From Phycisphaerae bacterium (lineage in GTDB: Bacteria > Planctomycetota > Phycisphaerae > UBA1845), in contig BQJS01000226.1 in NCBI GenBank assembly GCA_021604825.1, positions 1-6,808 of the forward strand: DNA of 6,808 nt, given 5' to 3'. Below, piece by piece: positions 1 through 5,959 of the stretch. The notes beneath the pieces are model-generated. The model had not been told where the DNA came from, searched no databases, and was given only the letters and a program-made list of their open reading frames with translations. Every line of letters starts with the position of its first letter. Position 1 is the stretch's first letter. The translations under genes were made by a program, and so were the position numbers.

Positions 1-130
1 AGCTGTTCCTCTAATCCGACTGGTTCAACGAACATCACAAAGTACTCCTCTTGACCGTGAATTCTGCTGAACACCTATTCTATCGAATCGCACAGGCCTA
101 GAGTAGTTCTCAGAGTCTTGTCGATCGTCT
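1..130. other. Non-coding flank with no recognisable feature
   Basis: This stretch lies beyond the terminator of the Kazal-repeat gene. I see no open frame with plausible protein content, no RNA gene fold and no repeat longer than a few bases. It may hold the promoter or leader of a gene outside the window, but nothing specific supports that. Confidence 0.4.
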
Positions 131-180
131 TCTAAGAAAACCGCGGCGCCAAGGTTCGTGTTTGAACCTAGGCGACGCGG
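131..180 (-). terminator. Intrinsic terminator of the Kazal-repeat gene
   Basis: Positions 141-180 fold into a long, nearly perfect hairpin. Its stem is built from CCGCG/CGCGG, CGCC/GGCG and AGGTTC/GAACCT, separated by single mismatches, with the 6-nt loop GTGTTT. Read on the minus strand, the stem is followed at once by TTTTCTTAG (140 down to 132), the U-rich tract of a rho-independent terminator. The hairpin starts 40 nt after the stop codon of the upstream gene (220-222). The plus-strand side has no comparable T tract, so it should act only on minus-strand transcripts. Confidence 0.88.
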
Positions 181-219
181 GCAATCGTTGATGTTGGTTT
201 CAAGCTGAAAGCGTGTGCC

Positions 220-1911
220 TTACTGATCGAATCCGCACGCACCTTCATGCGCTACGTTCACGCCGACGCGGTTCGCGTAGCAAGTGTTGGAATACGTCTG
301 GCCGTCGCATCCACACACCGGAATCCACACATCGAGGCAGAATTGCGGCACGGGCGAGCACGATCCGGTGCCGTCGCAATCACCAGTCGCTTTCTGGCAG
401 TACTCGCCAAAAATCTGCCCGGCGAACGCGCAGTCGGCATTGGTTTGACAGCCGTCATCGCAGGTGCCTTGATGGTCGACGCTGACACCAGCTGCGTCCG
501 CGAAGCACTCGTTGCTGTAGGTCTGACCGTCGCAACCGCACACCGGATCGAAGATCAGCGGGCAGACCTCCGGAATCGGCGTGCAAACGCCCTGGAAGTC
601 GCAGCAGCATTCGCCTTCGTTTAATTTGCAGAAATCGTCTGGATCGCTGCAAGGAATGCCTGCAATACCACCACAGACTTCCCCGCCGCCACCGCACGCC
701 GTCGCCGAACACTCGACGGTTTCGCCCCAGGTTCCACCGCTTCGCTCACAAATGCACTCGGTTGTCACCTCGCAACTACCGTCGGGCAAACAACACGCCG
801 CAATCACAATCGGCGGTATCGGGCAATCCCATGGGCCGGTACACGATGTGCCCGCACCAGCAAACGATCCGCACTTCTCGTAGCACTTGGCCTCGCTGGT
901 CTCGATGCACGTCCCGCCCTCAAGGCAACATTTGCCGATCTCGTCGCAGACCAGACCCAAGTCGCATGACGGCGTACCGTTCGCATTGTTGCATGCCCAT
1001 GTGCCATCGGCGCAGCAACTGGCTCCTTCAAAGCAGAATGGGTTGCCACCGACTCCGGGTTCGTCGGCCGGATCGCAGCACGGATCTTCGCACTCCCCAA
1101 GATATGCAATACTCACACCAGCGGCCGCGGCTTCACAATCGTTTCCGTAGGTCACGCCATCGCATCCGCACACCGGATCCCACACGTCATAACATCCCTG
1201 CGGAATGTCAGTGCATTCACCTGAACCGTCGCAATCACCCACGGCTTTCTGGCAATATTTTCCTGGATCCGCACTGGTGCTCAGGCAGTCCGAATTGGAG
1301 GTGCAGGACATGGCGCACGCGCCTTGATGGTCAACACTTTGCCCTGCCGCATTGGCAAAGCACTCGTTGCTATAGGTTACTCCATCACACCCGCATACCG
1401 GATCGTAGTACTCCGGGCAGGCGTCCGGAATCGGAGTACACACGCCCTGGAAATCGCAGCAACACTGACCTTCGTCAAACCGGCAGAAGTCGTTCGGGTC
1501 GCTGCAGGGTATCCCCTGGATTCCGCCACACACTTCGTCGCACTCACCCTCATGGTCCACATTGACCCCCGCAGCCGCCGCATCGCATTTGTTGCTGTAA
1601 GTCACGCCGTCGCAACCACAGACCGGGTCCCAAACATCCGGACAACCGTTTGGACGACTCCTGCAAACACCCGGATCATCGCAGCCGCCCCAACTGAAGC
1701 AGTATCGATTGCCGGGACAATCGTCGTTCGACTCACATCGGCGGAAGGGCCATTGCAAGTCCACCGCCACTTCAGCATTGTTAAACGATTGCTTGGGCCC
1801 CAATTGCTCGTCGTGCAAATTTGACGCCACTTGTGCAAACGCGCAGTTGCTAGTTGCAACCGCGCACACCAACCCCAGTACGCCAATCCAATTCTTACTC
1901 GGCTTCGCCAT
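220..1911 (-). CDS. Secreted cysteine-rich protein with five Kazal-like units
   Basis: The predicted product is an exported 563-residue protein. Residues 1-26 form a signal peptide (basic MAKPSK, hydrophobic core, likely cleavage after AFA). The mature part has about 76 cysteines, roughly 14%. Five Kazal-like units, each with PVCGCDG-x-TY-x-N-x-C, lie near residues 90-124, 165-199, 240-274, 450-484 and 525-559. Each is preceded by a smaller Cys-rich module of one of two types: A (CGGI-x-GIPCSDP, 128-165 and 413-450) or B (YCQKA-x-GDCDG, 202-240 and 488-525; a divergent form at 59-90). The middle part, 275-412, holds two units of the CCL-x-x-G-x-C type (328-350 and 373-395), a style common in planctomycete secreted proteins. 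Classical Kazal domains inhibit serine proteases; whether these do is unknown, and a structural or surface role is equally possible. The ATG at 1911 is preferred over an in-frame GTG at 1971 because AAGGAG precedes it by 8 nt and the signal peptide begins there. I see no transmembrane anchor, dockerin or sorting tail. Confidence 0.85.
   Translation of the reverse strand: MAKPSKNWIGVLGLVCAVATSNCAFAQVASNLHDEQLGPKQSFNNAEVAVDLQWPFRRCESNDDCPGNRYCFSWGGCDDPGVCRSRPNGCPDVWDPVCGCDGVTYSNKCDAAAAGVNVDHEGECDEVCGGIQGIPCSDPNDFCRFDEGQCCCDFQGVCTPIPDACPEYYDPVCGCDGVTYSNECFANAAGQSVDHQGACAMSCTSNSDCLSTSADPGKYCQKAVGDCDGSGECTDIPQGCYDVWDPVCGCDGVTYGNDCEAAAAGVSIAYLGECEDPCCDPADEPGVGGNPFCFEGASCCADGTWACNNANGTPSCDLGLVCDEIGKCCLEGGTCIETSEAKCYEKCGSFAGAGTSCTGPWDCPIPPIVIAACCLPDGSCEVTTECICERSGGTWGETVECSATACGGGGEVCGGIAGIPCSDPDDFCKLNEGECCCDFQGVCTPIPEVCPLIFDPVCGCDGQTYSNECFADAAGVSVDHQGTCDDGCQTNADCAFAGQIFGEYCQKATGDCDGTGSCSPVPQFCLDVWIPVCGCDGQTYSNTCYANRVGVNVAHEGACGFDQ
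235..675 (-). repeat. Internal duplication, C-terminal copy
   Basis: This segment encodes residues 413-559 of the Kazal-repeat protein, in the order module A, Kazal, module B, Kazal. It aligns with residues 128-274 without a single gap: all 22 cysteines sit exactly 285 residues (855 nt) after their counterparts. My hand count gives about two thirds identical residues. Confidence 0.85.
1090..1530 (-). repeat. Internal duplication, N-terminal copy
   Basis: This segment encodes residues 128-274 of the Kazal-repeat protein and is the partner of the copy at 235-675. The two copies are separated by 414 nt encoding a different Cys-rich region (residues 275-412). That region either was inserted later or was present when a larger block was copied. 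Confidence 0.85.
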
Positions 1912-1919
1912 GACACATT

Positions 1920-1925
1920 CTCCTT
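1920..1925 (-). promoter_or_regulatory. Ribosome binding site that fixes the Kazal-gene start
   Basis: On the minus strand AAGGAG lies 8 nt before the ATG at 1911, a near-ideal Shine-Dalgarno match and spacing. The alternative in-frame GTG at 1971 would add 20 residues in front of the signal peptide. Confidence 0.8.
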
Positions 1926-2007
1926 TTGATTTCTTGAACCCCAACGTGAGCAGCGTTGCGAATCGCTTCACCGCACCAGGAATGCACAGCTCGTGGACGT
2001 GGCTGGT

Positions 2008-2037
2008 ATTATGCCTTCGGAAATTGCTTCAAATCAA
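2008..2037 (-). promoter_or_regulatory. Candidate sigma-70-type promoter of the Kazal-repeat gene
   Basis: On the minus strand TTGATT (2037-2032) and CATAAT (2013-2008) are separated by 18 nt, each one or two bases from the consensus hexamers. Transcription would begin near 2001 and give a leader of about 90 nt. The rest of the 273-nt gap between this gene and pdxA (1912-2184) shows no gene. I found no convincing terminator after pdxA in it, only short palindromes such as TCGGCGCCGA at 2108-2117. The promoter call rests on hexamer match alone. Confidence 0.4.
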
Positions 2038-2184
2038 GGAAAATGTCGCGCCATCGCTCCACATGACCGCCAACGACAATGAGGCGTTTCCCCTAAAAGA
2101 AGCCCATTCGGCGCCGACAGCGTGGTTCGGCTCAAGAGAAATTAGATCGAAAATTCAAATTGGAAATAGCGCTGTCGTAACGTG

Positions 2185-3303
2185 TTAATTCAGTTTTGCG
2201 GGATCCACTTTCGTGGTTGAACTTGTGCTTGGGGATTTTGCATTGCTGCGTTTCGGCACTGCGAGTGTCGGCGCAGTTGCGAGACTGCAGGCCAACTTCA
2301 GCGCCGCTTTCATGCTGCCGGGGTTGGCTTTGTTTTTGCCGGCGATGTCGTAGGCGGTGCCGTGGTCTACGCTGGTTCTTATGACTGGCAGGCCGAGGCT
2401 TACGTTGACGGCTGAGTCGAAGTGCAGGAGTTTGACCGGGATCAAGCCTTGGTCGTGGTACATCGCCACCACGCCGTCGTACTTGCCTTTCGCCGCTTCG
2501 ATGAAAAGCGTGTCAGCCGGAAATGGGCCTTCTACTTGGATGCCTAATTCGCCGGCCATCACCATGGCGGGTTCGATGATTCGTCTTTCCTCGTCACCGA
2601 ACTGCCCGTCTTCACTGGCATGGGGATTCAGCCCGCACACCGCGATCCTTGGTTGTTCGGTACCCATGAAACGCCTGAGCCAATCATCTAACAAATCGAT
2701 CGGCTGAAACACGCGTCCGATCGTAAACGAGTTTCGCAGATGGAACAGCCCGACGTGCGTACTCGCCAGCGCCACCCGCAGCGGCCCGCCTACAAACGCC
2801 ATCGTCACGCGGCGACACCGATACGCGTCGGCTAGATATTCCGTGTGGCCGGGGAATCGAACGCGCGCCATCTTCCAACTGGTCTTGTTGATCGGCGCAG
2901 TCACGATTGCATTGACGAAACCGGCTTTGTTCGCGGCGACGGCTGCGTCGAGGAATTGCTTGGATGCCGCCCCACCTTCGGGCGTCGCACATTTTGAAAA
3001 CGTGGCTGGCAACTCGTCAAAATCGGCGACGACCACCCCGCTGCGGACCTCTTCGATTTCATCGTGTGGCACACGAAACCAGTACGGCGCGATTTCGGCT
3101 TGGTCGGCTGCGTAGAGAAGCATCTCTTCGAGACCGTACACGATGAAGCGACCGAGCTTGCGGATTTCGGGATCGGCGAGGGCCTTGACGACAACTTCCG
3201 CACCGACGCCACCGGGGTCGCCCATGGTGATCGCGACCAGCGGCTTGTTTCCATTGCAGCTATCAACAGATTCGACTGCCGAATTGTTCGGTGGTGGTTT
3301 CAT
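2185..3303 (-). CDS. pdxA: 4-hydroxythreonine-4-phosphate dehydrogenase
   Basis: PdxA oxidises 4-phosphohydroxy-L-threonine with NAD(P)+. The product decarboxylates and is condensed with deoxyxylulose 5-phosphate by PdxJ to make pyridoxine phosphate, in the cytoplasmic DXP-dependent vitamin B6 pathway. The 372-residue protein carries the family motifs in order: GDPGGVG (28-34), TAPINK (135-140), GHTEYLA (152-158), GLNPHASE (224-231), MYHDQGLIPVK (281-291) and RTSVDHGTAYDIAGK (309-323). By motif spacing, the metal ligands of E. coli PdxA (His166, 211, 266) correspond to His183, His228 and His283, and the substrate contacts Lys274, Asn283 and Arg292 to Lys291, Asn300 and Arg309, so it looks catalytically intact. 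It is longer than the E. coli enzyme (329), with about 20 extra N-terminal residues and a Ser/Thr/Lys-rich tail from about 350. The start codon overlaps the ribE stop as TGATG, which supports this start and translational coupling. A paralogue acting on a related substrate cannot be excluded by sequence alone. Confidence 0.95.
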   Translation of the reverse strand: MKPPPNNSAVESVDSCNGNKPLVAITMGDPGGVGAEVVVKALADPEIRKLGRFIVYGLEEMLLYAADQAEIAPYWFRVPHDEIEEVRSGVVVADFDELPATFSKCATPEGGAASKQFLDAAVAANKAGFVNAIVTAPINKTSWKMARVRFPGHTEYLADAYRCRRVTMAFVGGPLRVALASTHVGLFHLRNSFTIGRVFQPIDLLDDWLRRFMGTEQPRIAVCGLNPHASEDGQFGDEERRIIEPAMVMAGELGIQVEGPFPADTLFIEAAKGKYDGVVAMYHDQGLIPVKLLHFDSAVNVSLGLPVIRTSVDHGTAYDIAGKNKANPGSMKAALKLACSLATAPTLAVPKRSNAKSPSTSSTTKVDPAKLN

Positions 3304-3947
3304 CAGATGAACCCATGCTCGCGTAGCGCATCCATGGTGATCTCCGACCCACCGCCGCGCAAACGATTGAGCTGCGAAACCACGGTGCGGGCGATGATGT
3401 CCGATTCAATATTGACGCGGTCGCCCACCGATCGTTCGGATAGATTCGTATGCTCCAGCGTCGTAGGGATAATCGCGACGGAAAACGTATCGCCATCAAC
3501 CTTGGCGATGGTCAGCGAAATGCCATCGATCGCGATCGAGCCTTTGGGGATAACAAACTCGCGGACGTTTTCATCGGGCCGAAGCCACAGCACCCATTCT
3601 TTTTCCGAGGTCGTTTTCTTCACGACGCTCGCGACCCCATCAACATGGCCCTGAACAAAATGGCCGTCCATGCGACTGTCAGGTTTAAGGGCGCGTTCGA
3701 GGTTGACGTTGCTTCCGCTCTTCAATGAACCGAGGTTGGTGCGGTCGAGCGATTCGGTGATGACATCGAAACTGAGGCGGGTGTTATCGATCGACGTGAT
3801 GGTCAGGCAGACACCGTTGATGGCAATGCTTGCGCCGAGCTTGGCATCTTCTGCAACGAGCCCTGCATCGATGGTGATTCGCCGGCCACCCGCGACGGTT
3901 GTCGTGGATGCGACCTTGCCCGTGGTTTCGATGATACCCGTGAACAT
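3303..3947 (-). CDS. ribE: Riboflavin synthase, alpha chain
   Basis: Riboflavin synthase dismutates two molecules of 6,7-dimethyl-8-ribityllumazine to riboflavin and a pyrimidine that is recycled, the last step of riboflavin synthesis. The 214-residue length is normal. The protein is a tandem of two lumazine-binding halves. The first (1 to about 97) has the invariant MFTGI start, INGVCLT (43-49) and VNLERAL (81-87). The second (98 to about 195) has QGHVDG (99-104), IDGISLTI (140-147) and IPTTLEHTNL (160-169). Residues matching E. coli Cys48, His102, Ser146 and Asp185 appear as Cys47, His101, Ser144 and Asp183. It ends in LREHGF, a C-terminal motif seen in many homologues. No strong Shine-Dalgarno precedes the ATG at 3947, but MFTGI fixes the start. 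It is the first gene of a pair with pdxA. I see no FMN riboswitch in the 178-nt leader region. Confidence 0.96.
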   Translation of the reverse strand: MFTGIIETTGKVASTTTVAGGRRITIDAGLVAEDAKLGASIAINGVCLTITSIDNTRLSFDVITESLDRTNLGSLKSGSNVNLERALKPDSRMDGHFVQGHVDGVASVVKKTTSEKEWVLWLRPDENVREFVIPKGSIAIDGISLTIAKVDGDTFSVAIIPTTLEHTNLSERSVGDRVNIESDIIARTVVSQLNRLRGGGSEITMDALREHGFI

Positions 3948-3979
3948 TTGGTTCGACCGTTGCGTGCGAATTCGGTTAC

Positions 3980-3991
3980 GGTGAATTCACC
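3980..3991. promoter_or_regulatory. 12-bp perfect palindrome upstream of ribE
   Basis: GGTGAATTCACC is a perfect 12-bp palindrome lying 33-44 nt before the ribE start codon. Its GAATTC core also occurs 15 nt nearer the gene (3968-3973). The position would suit an operator for a dimeric regulator, but nothing else supports that and chance occurrence is possible. Confidence 0.25.
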
Positions 3992-4057
3992 CGTAGGATG
4001 GGCCTTGCCCACCAATCTGTGCGCGCTCGAAAAGCGGTGGGCACGGCCCACCCTACG
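3992..4057. repeat. Nested inverted repeat, REP-like element
   Basis: Two 22-nt arms (3992-4013 and 4036-4057) pair at 20 of 22 positions around a 22-nt loop. Each arm is itself nearly palindromic: the right arm holds GGTGGGC-ACG-GCCCACC, the left GATGGGC-CTT-GCCCACC. This nesting is typical of REP or small MITE-like elements, and from memory GTAGGGTGGGC...GCCCACC units recur in planctomycete genomes; I could not check copy number. It lies about 70 nt after the pntB stop (4126) and could also end or stabilise pntB mRNA, but no T tract follows on the minus strand. The rest of the 3948-4125 gap has no gene. TTGACC (4104-4099) and TATAAC (4070-4065) are 28 nt apart, too far for a normal promoter. 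Confidence 0.6.
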
Positions 4058-4125
4058 CGCAATCGTTATACAATTGATGCTAGGTGTTGTTATTGAAAGG
4101 TCAAGGAACGCGGGTGGTTCTCGGA

Positions 4126-5670
4126 CTAACCTTCTTTGATCGCGGAAATCAATTCGAGGACGGCCTTCTTACCGTCGCCGAACATCATCAGCGCGTTTTC
4201 GGCTGCGAACAGTGGGTTCGGAATGCCCGCAAACCCTGGGCTGAGGCTACGCTTGACGATGACGACCGTGCGACATTTGTCCACGTCGATGATGGGCATG
4301 CCGGCGATCGGCGAATTCGGATCGGTTCGGGCAACCGGATTGACCACGTCGTTGGCACCGATGACCAAGGCCACATCGTACTGCTCCAACTCGGGGTTGA
4401 TGTCGTCCATTTCGCGGAGGCGATCGTAATCGATGTTCGCTTCGGCCAACAGTACGTTCATGTGACCGGGCATGCGACCCGCCACCGGATGCACTGCGAA
4501 ATCGACATGGCAACCGCGTGACTCGAGCAGGTTTGAAAGATCGCGAACGGCATGCTGAGCTTGGGAAACGGCCATCCCGTATCCAGGAACGATGACGGCT
4601 TTCTGCGCCGAGTCAAACAGGATCGCGACTTCTTCTGGCGACGAACTCTTGACGGTTTTGTAAACCTCATCGGCATCGGGCGTGTCAGCCGTCGGGCCCA
4701 TCGTGCCAAAGATCACGTTGCCAAGCGACCGGTTCATCGCCTTGCACATGATGCCGCAAAGGATCAATCCCGACGCACCAACCAACGAACCCGCAATGAT
4801 GAGGACCGAGTTGCTAATGACGAATCCCGTGGCACAAGCAGCCAGCCCCGAATATGAGTTGAGCAGTGCAATGACCACCGGCATATCGGCACCGCCGATG
4901 GGCGTGGTCAACAAAATGCCCAACACGCCCGCGACAACCACGATCGCCCAATAGGCGACGTACGCCGATGGCGTTCCAGCCGTCGTGGCAAGCCACCAGG
5001 AAAGAGCGACGGATGCAAATACAAGCAACACGTTGACCAACTTCTGAGCCGGAACGATGGGTCCATCAGGCACCCACTTTAGACCTTGCAGTTTTGCAAA
5101 GGCGACCAAACTCCCTGTCAAGGTGACCGAACCAATCAGTCCAGATGCCGCCGTCGCGATCGACCCCGGCAACGTCACCGATTCATAAATCATCGCGGCA
5201 CCAGCGACGAAGACCGATGCCACACCGCCAAACCCGTTGAAGAGCGCGACCATCTCGGGCATCTCGGTCATTTCGACCTTCACAGCTTTGTATGCACCGA
5301 TGCCACCGCCAACAATAAGCCCGGCGAAGATCACGCCAAACGACAACCCCCCGATGCCGAGCGTGAAAACCACGGCGATAAGCATGCCGACCGAAGCCAT
5401 TAAATTGCCGCGAACAGCCGTGCGGGGATGCGTCAAACCCTTGATGCCGCTGATGAACAACACCGCAGCCAACACGTAGGCGAGGCTGACGATGTTGGGC
5501 GAAAAGAACGCTTTGCTGCCCGCTTCTGATGCATCTGCGTTGTCGGCTACAGCGTCAGTGCCAGTCACAACGGGGGCAGGTGACGGTGAAGCAGCCGGAT
5601 CGTCATCGCCAAAGGCAGACGTTTGCGTGATCAGCAACAATGGCAACAGGATGTATGCGAATTTAAGCAT
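4126..5670 (-). CDS. pntB: Proton-translocating NAD(P) transhydrogenase, subunit beta
   Basis: PntB contributes most of the membrane domain (dII) and the NADP(H)-binding domain (dIII) of the transhydrogenase, which couples inward proton flow to hydride transfer from NADH to NADP+. Nine membrane segments can be read at about 58-76, 89-105, 108-127, 142-161, 170-191, 211-229, 236-255, 263-283 and 287-306, matching TM6-14 of the family. The dIII domain (about 345-514) has GYGMAVSQAQ (363-372), HPVAGRMPGHMNVLLAEA (394-411), VIGANDVVNP (436-445), GMPIIDV (457-463) and KRSLSPGFAGIPNPLF (473-488), all as in E. coli PntB. At 514 residues it is longer than the E. coli protein (462). The extra part is N-terminal: a signal-peptide-like segment (1-19, ending TSA) and an Ala/Asp/Pro-rich linker (20-54). 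Asn145 stands where E. coli has the proton-channel residue His91. The start is preceded only by a weak GGAACAG; pntAB ends 16 nt upstream. Confidence 0.97.
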   Translation of the reverse strand: MLKFAYILLPLLLITQTSAFGDDDPAASPSPAPVVTGTDAVADNADASEAGSKAFFSPNIVSLAYVLAAVLFISGIKGLTHPRTAVRGNLMASVGMLIAVVFTLGIGGLSFGVIFAGLIVGGGIGAYKAVKVEMTEMPEMVALFNGFGGVASVFVAGAAMIYESVTLPGSIATAASGLIGSVTLTGSLVAFAKLQGLKWVPDGPIVPAQKLVNVLLVFASVALSWWLATTAGTPSAYVAYWAIVVVAGVLGILLTTPIGGADMPVVIALLNSYSGLAACATGFVISNSVLIIAGSLVGASGLILCGIMCKAMNRSLGNVIFGTMGPTADTPDADEVYKTVKSSSPEEVAILFDSAQKAVIVPGYGMAVSQAQHAVRDLSNLLESRGCHVDFAVHPVAGRMPGHMNVLLAEANIDYDRLREMDDINPELEQYDVALVIGANDVVNPVARTDPNSPIAGMPIIDVDKCRTVVIVKRSLSPGFAGIPNPLFAAENALMMFGDGKKAVLELISAIKEG

Positions 5671-5686
5671 TGCTGTTCCGTATGGT

Positions 5687-5959
5687 TTATTTGCGTTTGA
5701 ACATGCTCAACATGCGATGAGTCACCATGAAACCGCCGACTGCGTTGATGGTCGCAAACACAACCGCGAGGAAACCCAGCAGTTGCGTTTGCCAACCAGG
5801 ATGACCGGCAGCAAGAACCGCACCGACCAGCGTGATACCGGAGATAGCGTTTGACCCAGACATCAGTGGCGTGTGCAACGTGGGCGGCACCTTCGTGATG
5901 ATCTCACGACCAACATAAAGGGCGAGTATAAAGATTGTGATTCCAGTCATCAGTGGCAT
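5687..5959 (-). CDS. pntAB: NAD(P) transhydrogenase, small membrane subunit alpha-2
   Basis: This 90-residue membrane protein is the part of dII that in E. coli is fused to the C-terminus of PntA. Three membrane segments are visible: about 5-22, 34-54 and 57-83. The strongly conserved VPPTLHTPLMSGSNAISG (24-41) matches LHTPLMSVTNAISG in E. coli PntA, and the end FMVTHRMLSMFKRK matches FTVTQRMLKMFRKN. Three rather than four helices and a free N-terminus fit the three-subunit enzyme type known from Rhodospirillum rubrum and Thermus. The ATG overlaps the pntAA stop as TAATG, so the two genes are probably translationally coupled. Met4 is an alternative start. Confidence 0.95.
   Translation of the reverse strand: MPLMTGITIFILALYVGREIITKVPPTLHTPLMSGSNAISGITLVGAVLAAGHPGWQTQLLGFLAVVFATINAVGGFMVTHRMLSMFKRK

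Noticed and set aside
762..1565. A 267-codon open frame on the plus strand, antisense to the Kazal-repeat gene
   Set aside because: Its translation is rich in Arg, His and Ser with no domain pattern, as expected for the complement of a Cys/Gly/Asp-rich repeat gene. The minus-strand frame has clear repeats, a signal peptide, a ribosome binding site and a terminator.
235..1824. The regularly spaced PVCGCDG-coding segments as a CRISPR-like array
   Set aside because: The repeats are coding, spaced at codon multiples, divergent at the nucleotide level and explained by protein domain repetition.
1912..1971. An in-frame GTG start 20 codons upstream of the Kazal-repeat protein
   Set aside because: The ATG at 1911 has AAGGAG at ideal spacing and directly begins a normal signal peptide. 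The longer form would bury it behind a second basic segment.
2115..2177. CGACAGCG (2115-2122) and CGCTGTCG (2170-2177) as a terminator after pdxA
   Set aside because: The 8-bp arms match exactly but the 47-nt loop is too long for an intrinsic terminator, and no T tract directly follows on the minus strand.
4065..4104. TTGACC and TATAAC on the minus strand as a ribE promoter
   Set aside because: They are 28 nt apart, far from the 16-19 nt needed for one sigma-70 promoter, and no better -35 partner sits at the right distance.
3948..4125. An FMN riboswitch before ribE
   Set aside because: The leader lacks the conserved RFN-element segments and its only strong structure is the nested GGTGGGC/GCCCACC repeat.
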